The notes beneath the pieces are model-generated. The model worked only from the letters and a program-made list of their open reading frames with translations, did no database searches and was not told the origin of the DNA. Source: Turritopsis dohrnii (Eukaryota > Cnidaria > Hydrozoa > Anthoathecata > Oceaniidae). Taken from it: DNA of 64,000 bases. Each line of letters opens with the position of its first letter. The first letter of the stretch is position 1. Of the stretch, positions 54,940 to 64,000 are shown piece after piece. Location: assembly GCA_027922465.2 (NCBI GenBank), contig BQMF02000379.1, positions 310,001-374,000 of the forward strand, written 5' to 3'. The position numbers were made by a program, and so were the translations under genes.

Positions 54940-56009
54940 AACTGGTTCACGATTAAATTTTTGATTAAGGTCTTTGTTTCAGTTGTATCTGAACTTATTC
55001 AAAGTGGGATGCAAATACCAAGTGGAAAATAATGTGCCTCTACTTAAGTTATTTTGAACTACCCATGGTTGCAAAACATTTTAGATGGTTATGTTTTAAC
55101 CAGAAATAGTCTTTAATTATTGGTTGGTACTAAGAATTTTGTTAATAGCTGCTGTAATATTTTTGCTTACCACTACCAAGTGAGTCTACTGTGATTCTTC
55201 TTCGTGCTCCAAAGCGTGTGACTATTTCTAAAAATGTGCAGCAAACAAATTTTTGTTTAAAAATTTAATTACACTTTTGCAAGACATTTTCCTGATTTTT
55301 ATAAAAAACACTTCTTCATTTTTCACAAAAATATACTAGCCGAAAGAACTTGAAAATGGCTTTCCATCGATGCAAAAATTATTTTGAAATTCGGTATATA
55401 CATTAAAAAAACCAGCTTTAAAATTTCCATTTCCAACATTATGAAGCACACTGTATTTAATTCGCTATGTATCACGTTTTCTATTATTTTAAAAAAAAAT
55501 TTAAACTGATCATTTAAATGATAATGTATTTCAGCCTTAAGACCATAGTAAAATGTATAGCTTAGTTTTTTTCACATATTTTTAACAAAGAAATAGTTCG
55601 AAAAGCTTTGTATCAATTCCCCCGCCAACAATACATGGTATAATGGAGTATAATGGAGATAACCGTATGGGCGCAGTATCTGGGTTTTACGCCTATTAGC
55701 AATATCAGGGTGGTGTTGAGATTTCCTTACCATGTTGCCGCTTATCTTCTTATCTTTTATAGATAACATACAATACACTTTTATAAGTATTGTGCGTTAA
55801 ATACTTACTCTGTGAAGTTCGTTTATAATTACTGTTAAAGTAACGAATGAGTACTGACGCGAGCAGAAATCATATTCGACACAACCGCGCTGTGATGGAT
55901 ATGCTTGAAGGGAATAAATCCTAATTCTAATGCGTTTGTGTATTGCACTCGAGAGAAGAAGACATTCCGTTTATTTACGCCCGTAGTTGACATTTAGTAT
56001 TTAACACAT
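54940..56009. other. Intergenic sequence, nothing recognised
   Basis: AT-rich. A 68-codon minus-strand frame at 55572-55778 has no motif I recognise. No repeats of note. Confidence 0.4.
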
Positions 56010-57400
56010 CTAGGATAATGAATCATAAGGTCGAGAAAAAAAGTGTGTCAGCAGTTTTCTAATTTTGTTAGCTAGGTTTTTCCAAACGTTTGCAGCTCTG
56101 TATCTGAGAGATCTTTTATAAGCAGTATTGTTGAAACGAGGTATATCGAGTTTAAAATGGTTTCGTGTGTTTCTTGGCTGGCCTTTTGTTATTAAGCGAT
56201 CGAGAGGAGCTGGTGATTTGTTGTTGTAAATCTTGTAAGTTTTGCAAGCAATTGAACGTTTGTACATGGAGGTATAAAACAGAAGGAGAACGAACTCTTA
56301 TTTTTCTATTATTCAGATAATGGCTATTCTATTCATTGCGGTATCACTTTGATGTCATCCGTGATGCGCTTTCGGCTGGTTGTCGGTGAAACGAATACTT
56401 TTTTAAAAATTAACGACAATTTAAAAACCAAATATCATCCATTATAACAACGAATCAACTTGCTGCATAGTGACAAGCAGATTATTAAACCTAAAGCTTC
56501 CTTGAGAAACAAATGAAAATCTATGTTTTTATACAGAGTTGAAGATATCGCGTAATTCATGTATAAGTTCCAATCTACATATCTTCTGACTTAAATGCGC
56601 CTCGATAGTGCTGCGGTACGTGCAAAAACTTAGGATTATTCTCTCTTCAAAAACTGAAGCTCGGCGAAACTGCTTGAGGGGATCACGAGATTATAGACCT
56701 AAAGTTGCAATGTTTTCGTTGCATATTTGTGACATTTTTGCATAATTCTCCCAATTCCTACAGATTATGCATGCTAAGAACTTTACCCTAACGATCTTTA
56801 ATCACATTGGAGAATTGATATGAACGAAATTTTCACGCAAGAACGCCAAAATTATAAAAATTATGCAAGATGATAGCAATTATATGTTATTACACACTGA
56901 GGACTTAAACAAATGCAGCGCATCACGGATAGTACAATAGCAGATTTTGAGTTCGTTCTCCTTCTGTTTTATACCTCCATGGTTTGTAGTAGAAGTGTAA
57001 TAGAAGTGTATATATGCATCCAGCATGCTTGTTGGAGCACAAGATTGTTGGGTACCAATTTTTTGATTTTCTTAATGAATCTGGCAGATCTTATGTGGAT
57101 CTTGTTGATAGTTGCAATGTGAGTTGAACTACCCCAAATCAGGATACCATATAGAGCAGAAGGTAAAATACCTTCAAAGTAGATTGTTTCTAGTGTGGCA
57201 TAGGACATCGCTCTCATTTGATAGAGCTTCTTCACTTTAGCCGAGAACGATTTGCAGATCTCATTAACATGTTTTTCCCATGATAGGTTTTGGTCAATAG
57301 TGATTCCAAGACACTTACAATGATTCGCAAATTGTATTGGTCATAGCATGATAGTGCGTATGATATTGTCGTGAACCCTCATTCTGACATTTGAAAAAAA
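56010..57400 (-). pseudogene. LINE reverse-transcriptase C-terminal half, interrupted
   Basis: On the minus strand from about 57380: CKCLGITIDQNLSWEKHVNE, KKLYQMRAMSYATLETIYFE, GILPSALYGILIWGSS, IHIRSARFIKKIKK, the post-catalytic part of a Jockey/CR1-type RT. After an insertion (56266-56980) it resumes with MYKRSIACKTYKIYNNKSPA, TRNHFKLDIPRF and YRAANVWKNLANKIR, the usual C-terminal tail. Frames on either side are fairly well preserved, so this copy is younger than the one at 1.8-3.5 kb. The palm and endonuclease are missing. Confidence 0.85.
56266..56980. mobile_element. Foldback element inserted in the LINE relic
   Basis: 32-bp perfect inverted ends: ATGGAGGTATAAAACAGAAG... at 56266-56297 and its complement at 56949-56980. 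About 650 bp of AT-rich interior without coding capacity. It splits the RT sequence between LLLQT and MYKRS. A further pair around CCGTGATGCGCT (56361 and inverted near 56923) lies inside. Confidence 0.8.
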
Positions 57401-57434
57401 TGAAAGCAGTGTGGTGTTGTTGTTACCTTACTAT

Positions 57435-58003
57435 CCAAGTACCGTTCAAGAGCACTACCGAGAAATTTACTTCGAAATCTTGGACGTTGCAATTAATTCC
57501 ATAAAAGATTGCTTCAATCAACTAAGTTTCGAAGTTTACCAAGCTTTCGAAAACTTTTGCTGGAAGCTCTCAACCTCACTGCAACCAACGAAACAACAAG
57601 TATTTTGGAGAAATACATGGATGAAGTCGACATGGATATGCTTAGAATAGAAGCAAACATTTTGCGAACTGTTCTTGGTGACGAGAAAGCTGCATGTTTC
57701 AAAGACATTTACAAAGCTGTAAAAGGATGCTCTGTCGCTACCCGAGATCTCAAGCCAAAGATCTTCCACGTGATAAAGTTGCTGTTGATTAATCCTGCCA
57801 CATCGTGTACACCCAAAGATTGTTTTCAACGGCACGGAGACTGAAAACATGGTTGCGCTCGACGATGAAAAGTATGCGTTTTAATGCGCTTTCATTGCTA
57901 CATGTTCATAAGGATTTTACTGACAAACTTGATTTAAATGATGCAGGCAACGAGTTTGAAGGTGCTAGAGAGTATCTATACAACATTTTTAGCACATTCT
58001 GAC
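57435..58003 (+). pseudogene. hAT-type (ZMYM1-like) transposase C-terminus, frameshifted
   Basis: EHYREIYFEILDVAINSIKD (from about 57449), then LEKYMDEVDMDMLRIE, FHVIKLLLINPATS, then after a frameshift LFSTARRLKTWLRSTM, LLHVHKDFTDKLDL and EYLYNIF to a TGA at about 58000. This is the dimerisation region of the hAT-derived family with TTF zinc finger. At least two frameshifts (near 57530 and 57802). The N-terminus is absent here; an unlinked relic of that part lies at 35061. Confidence 0.85.
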
Positions 58004-58789
58004 TTTTAGCTTTCAGGGACGTGTTTATGCCCAACTTCCAAATTTAGATACGGATTTATTTGTACGATTCTGTTAACACTTTTCATCTGCACAAAATGTC
58101 CTTTTTGATTTTTAATGGTTGCTTTTTTAAAAAAGATACCGAAAACAGAAATTAAGTATAAGTTTTGCATCAATTAAAGTTTTTTTTTATTAGTATCCGA
58201 TCAAAAATTTCGAAAATTGGGGCATATTAAAGGCTATTTCAAAGGCCCAAATTCAAAACGTTTCTCGGGCCGTCGGACTCAACCATGGTGGGGCCTCCTA
58301 AGATACTACATATATTTGTCCCCCCCACTTTCATTTTCGATTCGCCGGCCCTGCGCATTAACATTTACGTTATGTTTGGTTGAAATATACACTACAACCA
58401 TATTTGATATATCAACAGAGTGCAAAACAAGCAGGAATTTGATACATAGAGTTTGCTTATCCGTGGATTTGAGACCATCAAACCATTCTCACAAACATAG
58501 GCAAGTTTTGAATAAGTTGAAAAAAGTAAGTCTTTCTTTATTACGTTTGATAAAAGTGCATTCCATATCAACTTCGAGCCCAGATTTTTTGCCTTTTCGA
58601 TATACAGACGCTATATATTGTAAGAGTGAGGGAACCTGGGTTCGAGGTTATCCCTTTCAAATTTTCAATTTTCCATTTAATTTTGTATTTTAGTTTACAG
58701 TGATACTGTGAGTGTTTTAGTTTACCAACTTTGGACCCAGCTTTTTATTATATGAAAACATAATGAATACGCAAACATAGTTTTAAACT

Positions 58790-58913
58790 TACTTCCAGCA
58801 CTGTTTACAATAGGTCCGGGATATCAGCGAACGAATTGTGGGAACGTGAAAAGTTATGTTTTGAAGTCATGTTTTGAAGTCATATTGACCACGGAGATAT
58901 GTTATAGTAAAAG
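58790..58913 (+). repeat. Direct repeat, copy 1 of 2
   Basis: Shares CACTGTTTAC, GGTCCGGGATATCAGCGAA and GTCATGTTTTGAAGTCAT with 59526-59677. The second copy has an added internal unit of the GAAGTCGTGTT repeat. Confidence 0.75.
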
Positions 58914-59525
58914 TCTACTTTTTAAGTATTCAACAAGTTGACAAAAATCAATTTACTTTCAATGTTACTTTCCTACAAATAAGTAGCAATTCTTTGCTGA
59001 AAAGGCCTGGTGCCAATTCAGTAGGACACAAACAGAGTTCCATAGTTCATTTCGTAGATCCATGTAAGAAAGTTATGAGACCTCAAAACAACCATGTGGA
59101 TCATTTCATATAATATCATTTTTTGATATTTTTTGATACTTCTCAAATGGATTTGCGGTTTCATTAAGATATTAAATATATAAAATTTTGAAATAACGAC
59201 TGTTAGACTGGAATGACTTTTAGACTGGGAGTTGACATGTAAATGCAGCAACAAAAACCATCACCATAGCAACAACTACAGCATGACTGTAAAGGTTCAG
59301 TATTCAACCCTAGGCCTTCTAATGCTATGAGGGAGTTTACAAAATCACAAGGACAAAGAGAGGATGGTAAAAAGTTTTGTTTCCTATGTGAACTTCGCTT
59401 AGAGCTATTCGTGATAGAGTTGCTTACTTATGAAACCATTGGGAAAGTTTTGCGAGACAATTAACCCTTCCCATCATTCAACTGTCTCTTGAATAACTAC
59501 CACAATGCAATGCTATAATTACTTG

Positions 59526-59677
59526 CTTTAAACTTAAACTTCCGGCACTGTTTACGAAAGGTCCGGGATATCAGCGAATAATTTATGGGAACGTGTAAAG
59601 TCATGTTTTGAAGTCATGTTTTGAAGTCGTGTTTTTCTTTGAAGTCGTGTTGACAACGGAGATATATTATAGTAAAA
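59526..59677 (+). repeat. Direct repeat, copy 2 of 2
   Basis: Second copy of the 58790-58913 repeat, slightly longer. Both end GGAGATAT(G/A)TTATAGTAAAA. Confidence 0.75.
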
Positions 59678-60819
59678 CTAAATACTTCAAACTTTCATTT
59701 GCTAAGAAACTAATAAATGTTATTTTGCTGACGTCTTTATCCACATTGACGCCACAGTTTTCTATTAAAAACACACGGCACTGTTTACACGGTACTGTTA
59801 TTGTTCCAAAATAGAAAGTACGTTTTACACTAGCCACAACGTTAGTCTGAGATTAGCTTTTCCTTTAGCGACAAATGGAACTGAATGGAGACACACCTCG
59901 TGTCTTGCAGCCTTGGGTACAAGATTGTTATGTTGTCATGTTAACAAATTACAACACGTGAAAATTCAAGTGTGATTCCCTTCAAAATTTTATATGAAAA
60001 ATTCACCGCTCAACTTTTAAAACTTTGGAACCTGATTGAAGCGTGAGTTCGAGGTGGTTATTACATTAGCTCAGGACAGCAGCAGCATGTCAACTATAGT
60101 AAAATTCTTTCAAAATATGAAAAATTCCTCTCCATCTCCACCTCTCTCTCCAGATTTTTCCCTGAGGTGTCGTTTCTCTTTCTAAAAACGCAAGCGTCAC
60201 TAAATATTCAGTTTGAAAACGAGACGTTGTTTGTTGTGACGTAATTCATGGAAAAGACTTTAGCAAATATTTGGCGCTGCAATACCGCTGTTGCACTAGT
60301 CGCACGGGGGGCACTAATCACACGGGGGCACTAAGTCAGTAATGCGATGACTTGGAAAAGCTTAACACATCACCGAAGATAAATATCCGCTTAAGATCGG
60401 GGAGCAAGTGGAATTATATGGAAAGCCTCTCCAAAACACTTTTCCGATAATCCCGATATAGTTATCTGGTTTCAGGAAAGCCTCACAACCAACCAAACAT
60501 GATGCGGTGTAACTGCAGTATCGTAATCTTTTCCTATGCACAAATATACATGAATTTTTAAATATAGAAAATGATAACAAAAATTTTTTTACTATCACTT
60601 CAACATGAAATTCTCTCGTCAAAAAACAAAACAAACAAAAAACAACAACACGTCAACAAGAAAAACAAAAAGACAGTTTGCCTTTACCATCCAGTTTTCT
60701 AATGGCAGAAACTCAAGGATGGAAATTAATTGTCAATAGGCACCCACTACATCTCAACAGGCACCTACTGCATCAGAACAAAATAATAAACCGAAATGTT
60801 GCTGAAAACTAAGTTTGTT

Positions 60820-60960
60820 GTGGATAAATTTGAAACCACTGCGGAGAAGTACATTTCTATAGAAATTTACATATTGTCTCAATTGAAAATGTTCTTCGTT
60901 GCAGTGACTTTTTGACATGAGACTTTTTTCAATCAGTTTCTTTCCGTCAAATCTCTTTCT
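60820..60960 (+). repeat. Diverged copy of the 41980-42120 intron/exon border
   Basis: Shares GAGTACATT-like, ATATG/ATATTGTCTCAAT and AATGTTCTTC(A/G)TTGCAGTG strings in the same order as 41990-42080, including the splice acceptor, followed by a similar CTTTTTGAC and TTTTTTCAA. This suggests a duplicated gene fragment or a repeat family. Confidence 0.5.
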
Positions 60961-61845
60961 TGCGCTCCTTGTGGGCAAAATAACAATAAGTCACACTGCG
61001 ATGAAGTACATTTTCATTAGAATGGTGTGTTTGTGTGCCTTTATATAGAGGTACACCTCCGCAGCGAGTTTTCAGCAAATTTGATCGGAGGAGAGTCATA
61101 ACATAAACATGCAGTCAGAAGATGGTGGAAAAAACAAACAAGTAAACAAACAAAACAAAAGAAGAATTGTCAGGAAAAATAAACACAACCCTAAAATTCC
61201 GTCCCAGTCTTTTTGTGTAGGAAGGCTAACAAAGTTTTAAAGAAAAAAACGAAAGATGGACGTAACTGAGCAACCAGAACACCTATGGGAAGCAAAAAAA
61301 TTGAAAGGCTTAAAAAGCTTGGACAGAATCAACTGAAACGAGGCCGTAATAAACGAGGAAAGCAAGAAAACCCTTGCTTCCCTCAACATCGATCACAACG
61401 AAATAAAAGATAATTAGGTCAATCTAAAAACTGGACGGCCATAAATATTTTAAGTTAGTTTTATATTTAAAAAAAAAAAAAAAAAAAGAAAAATAATATT
61501 TTCAGCCATGGTGAAATAAAAAAAACACACACATCCAGAAGACAGACTTCACTAGCCTGCAGTGTGCGTTTAGTCTGGACGGAAATACCAGCCTGGAAAG
61601 ATAGACCAGCCTGGATTCCGAACAGAAAAGGCAGAATTTGTAAAAAGTTGTGTAAAATTTCGTAGTTTTAAAGGTTCTATCGGTGAACGTGAAATAAGTC
61701 AATTAAAAAAATCTTTATTTACAGTGTATGCCCGCGCGCATGCGTAATTTTCAAACATTCTATTTATAATTTAACTGTGGAAAATGTCGCCAAATGTCTT
61801 TGAACCAGTCACATTTCAGGTACTCTAAGACGGAGAGTGAAGAGG
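60961..61845. other. 3' flank of the MAST gene, non-coding
   Basis: A 19-base poly(A) run lies at 61469-61487. TTTATT at 61714-61719 is an AATAAA polyadenylation signal on the minus strand, about 130 bases past the MAST stop codon. A 42-codon basic plus-strand frame at 61285-61413 has no recognised family. Confidence 0.45.
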
Positions 61846-64000
61846 TCACCTTGGAAACCTCTGCTTACGTTTATTCTCTTTCATTGATTGACTTCGCAAA
61901 ATCTTACGGTCTTTCGTTTCCATGGGAACGAGTAATGAACCATCTTGATCAACAAGATCTTCAATTCGTGTGGGCGCAACAAGTCTCTCGGGCGATAATG
62001 CCCTTCTAAGCAAAGGTGAACCAGGACTCATGGAACGTTTCGGTCGATTTTTTGTAGCACTCGGCGATATAACAGTTCCTATGTTTTTCGAAGCCAAAGG
62101 AGAAGGACTTCGAATGCTGTTTGGGTTGATAGACGGTGTTGTTCGGGCTAACGGTGACACGGGAATAACCGATATTGAACGACGACGTGGAGAAGGAATA
62201 GCCGAACGAAGTCTAGCACCATGGAGAAGACCTAAAGAGAAATTAATACAACAAATCAAACAAAGCTCTGCTCATCTTTACTTCCCTTCTAGATCACTTG
62301 AACGCGTTAGATACTAGCATGATGTACGAACCTTGTCGGTTAATGTGAGAGCCAGGAGACGTAGGAGACGAACCATTCAACGAGTTATTCACGACGTTTT
62401 CTTCCAAGTGCCGACGGTTTTCGTATGTCGAACCGTACTTCTTTGAAGCCCTTTTTAACGAAGACGATCTTCTTAAAGAAGGCTTCCTTAGTTTTTTATA
62501 TATGGCTGCTTTCCGACTACTACGGGAATTTTCGTCAAGGGAACTATTTGTACGACTTCTTGATCGGAGTTTACGAGTTGCAATACGACTTCCGATCGTT
62601 GTGCGTTTCGAACCAGTTCGTATGGAAGTGTTTGAAAGTTCGGTAACAGTTAATTTGACGACTTCACCGCCTCGCATAAGGAGATGAACAAAATCAACTT
62701 GCTGTAGACCCTGGGTGGACTCACCATTGATATGAGTGATCAGGTCGCTTGCTTTCAAGCCAGCCTCAAATGCAGGACCACATTTGTTTACCGACTGAAA
62801 TAAAAACAAATAAATAAAAACAAGTCGATGTAAATGTATACAGGAGATTGGGGGTTTTCAAATATTAAGTTTTTTTCATGATCAGAAGACATTCTGAGGA
62901 TTTTAAGATTTTAAGAGCCTCCATCATGATGCAAAAGAACAACAAAATTATTAAGATGTCAAGATGAGAAACGAGACAAGATCGAAAGTGAGGTAATTAC
63001 TGTAAAGATCGACCGCGAAGTTTATAAAAGGAGCAAAATCTCCACTAGTATATGAATCTAGGAAAAAATTTTTGCTAACATTTTCCCGATTTCCCCGATT
63101 GTACAAAACGCGGATCTTTCTTAGAAAACAGGAGATCTCGGAACAAAACATCAATATAATTTATCAGGGCAAGTATTGAAGGTATTCTTACCTCCACTAA
63201 ATGATGCACAGTGTAGTTTGACGTTTCTCCAATATAAACACGTATCGCTTTGAAAGTAAATCCCAGTCCCCCAGAGCCTCTCGTAATGACAATTGGTGGT
63301 CGTAGGGCCGTTGGACTAGACACTGTTCGTAACTTCGGTAATTCGGCCGGAATCTCGGCTGGACTCTCCGGAGGAGTGTTGTCACGACGACGTTGGCTTG
63401 AATGGCGATTGACTTTCCTCCGTTGAGGTTTTCTCGTTATCATTTCATCTTCAGAAGCTGTATAAAACATTAACAGAAAAATAAGTCAATGAAGGGCCTG
63501 TTAAATAAATAAACAAACAAACAAATAAACAAAAAAAAACAAATAAGGTAAGAGACGAAAATGGAATAATGTTAAATTCACAATATTTATAGAAGTGAAA
63601 AAAAATCAGAAATTAGGGTCAGTTAAAGACCTTTTAAAATTTACTAACGAAAGTTTCTTTTCGAATTTCACCTGGTAATATGTTCAAGGCTAGAGCATCT
63701 TGTATGTTCAAGGCTAGAGCATCTTGCACATCTTGCACGAATATCACCAGAACAAAAGATAACATTACAGCACAGACGTTACATGATTGACAGCTTGTCA
63801 ATCTTACAATTTGCATAAATTTAAAATATTTAACCTACCAGATAGCTCTAGCCTTGGTATTGTGCTATTTATTTGGCTCAAGTCTAAGTTAGGAGGAGGC
63901 GTAGACTTGGTTCTATGAATTTTTGACAAGGCCAAATGTTCTGTTGCGGACGATTTTGCCGATGGAGTACTTGGTTCTGACGTAACTTTCAATATGGATA
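61846..64000 (-). CDS. MAST: MAST-family serine/threonine kinase, C-terminal exons with PDZ
   Basis: Four exons on the minus strand, joined by good splice sites and phase: 64000-63839 (runs off the window), 63457-63192, 62794-62332 and 62231-61846 (TGA). The joined product contains PPIVITRGSGGLGFTFKAIR, TVHHLVE, then CGPAFEAGLKASDLITHING and ELSNTSI, the PDZ domain of microtubule-associated Ser/Thr kinases, with its carboxylate-binding loop as GLGF. Flanking regions are basic and Ser/Pro-rich (SRSRTNSSLDENSRSSRKAA, SPSPLASKN), as in MAST C-terminal tails. The AGC kinase domain and DUF1908 would lie beyond the window. MASTs phosphorylate and scaffold cytoskeletal and membrane partners through PDZ. 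No lesion seen; likely a functional gene. A minus-strand AATAAA lies at 61719-61714. Confidence 0.92.

Larger units (their letters stand above)
58020..60819. other. Intergenic sequence with short dispersed repeats
   Basis: Includes a foldback at 58571-58649 (arms CTTCGAGCCCAG and CTGGGTTCGAGG) and a direct repeat pair at about 58790-58913 and 59526-59677 (shared GGTCCGGGATATCAGCGAA and ATGTTTTGAAGTCATGTT). A 158-codon open stretch at 58217-58693 overlaps the foldback and has no recognisable motif. Confidence 0.5.

Noticed and set aside
58217..58693. 158-codon plus-strand frame
   Set aside because: Overlaps a dispersed foldback, has low complexity and no family resemblance.
61285..61413. 42-codon basic frame (RLKKLGQNQLKRGRNKRGK)
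   Set aside because: Looks like a ribosomal or nuclear basic peptide, but I could match no family, and it lies in 3' intergenic sequence next to a poly(A) run.
61970..62317. 115-codon plus-strand frame opposite the MAST exons
   Set aside because: Antisense to well-supported MAST exons and across their splice sites; no homology recognised.

Overview
This is an AT-rich, intron-bearing and strongly repetitive animal (metazoan) nuclear window. Host-type genes are sparse: a spliced MAST-family kinase tail, a HEPN/NB-ARC/TPR receptor-like gene and a Crypton-recombinase-like gene. The transposon mix (Penelope, DIRS, Crypton-like, Helitron, hAT, CR1/Jockey-type LINEs, many TIR foldbacks) together with an NB-ARC/TPR gene fits an early-branching invertebrate, most likely a cnidarian. 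That is an inference from family content, not proven by the sequence.

Layout. 1-3.5 kb: a badly decayed non-LTR retrotransposon. 3.7-9.2 kb: an 18-bp-period minisatellite with an inverted central block and a nested TA-flanked MITE. 9.2-11.7 kb: the 3' exons of a Crypton-type tyrosine-recombinase-like gene with an acidic stretch and a Myb-like tail; its upstream side is replaced by the satellite. 13.75-18.02 kb: a DIRS element with inverted terminal repeats, broken gag and RT/RNase H, and an open tyrosine recombinase; a foldback sharing its terminal sequence follows. 21.5-24.6 kb: an open EN(+) Penelope-like element and a truncated inverted copy. 24.7-32.9 kb: seven minus-strand Helitron-like units with 5'-TC and CTAG-3' ends in A|T targets, five of them joined head to tail. 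35-41.8 kb: an hAT zinc-finger relic, a TA-flanked MITE and a 350-bp tandem array that runs up to a small two-exon gene model.

44.9-51 kb holds the most striking gene. It is one exon of about 2,022 codons with an N-terminal HEPN domain (RNxxxH motif), an NB-ARC ATPase and 28 consecutive near-identical 42-residue TPR repeats. This has the layout of an NLR-type innate sensor with a high-internal-conservation repeat array. 51.35-54.93 kb is a 3.6-kb element with long TIRs and an exact 9-bp target duplication, which is Mutator-like. 56-58 kb carries a minus-strand LINE RT relic split by a foldback, and an hAT transposase C-terminus. 61.8-64 kb (minus) is the 3' part of a MAST-type kinase gene including its PDZ domain; the kinase domain lies outside the window.

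The genes do not form an operon or pathway. The window is best read as a few host genes embedded in nested mobile and satellite DNA. Limits: homology calls rest on motif recognition by eye, exon joins are inferred from splice signals and reading phase, and no search or alignment was run.
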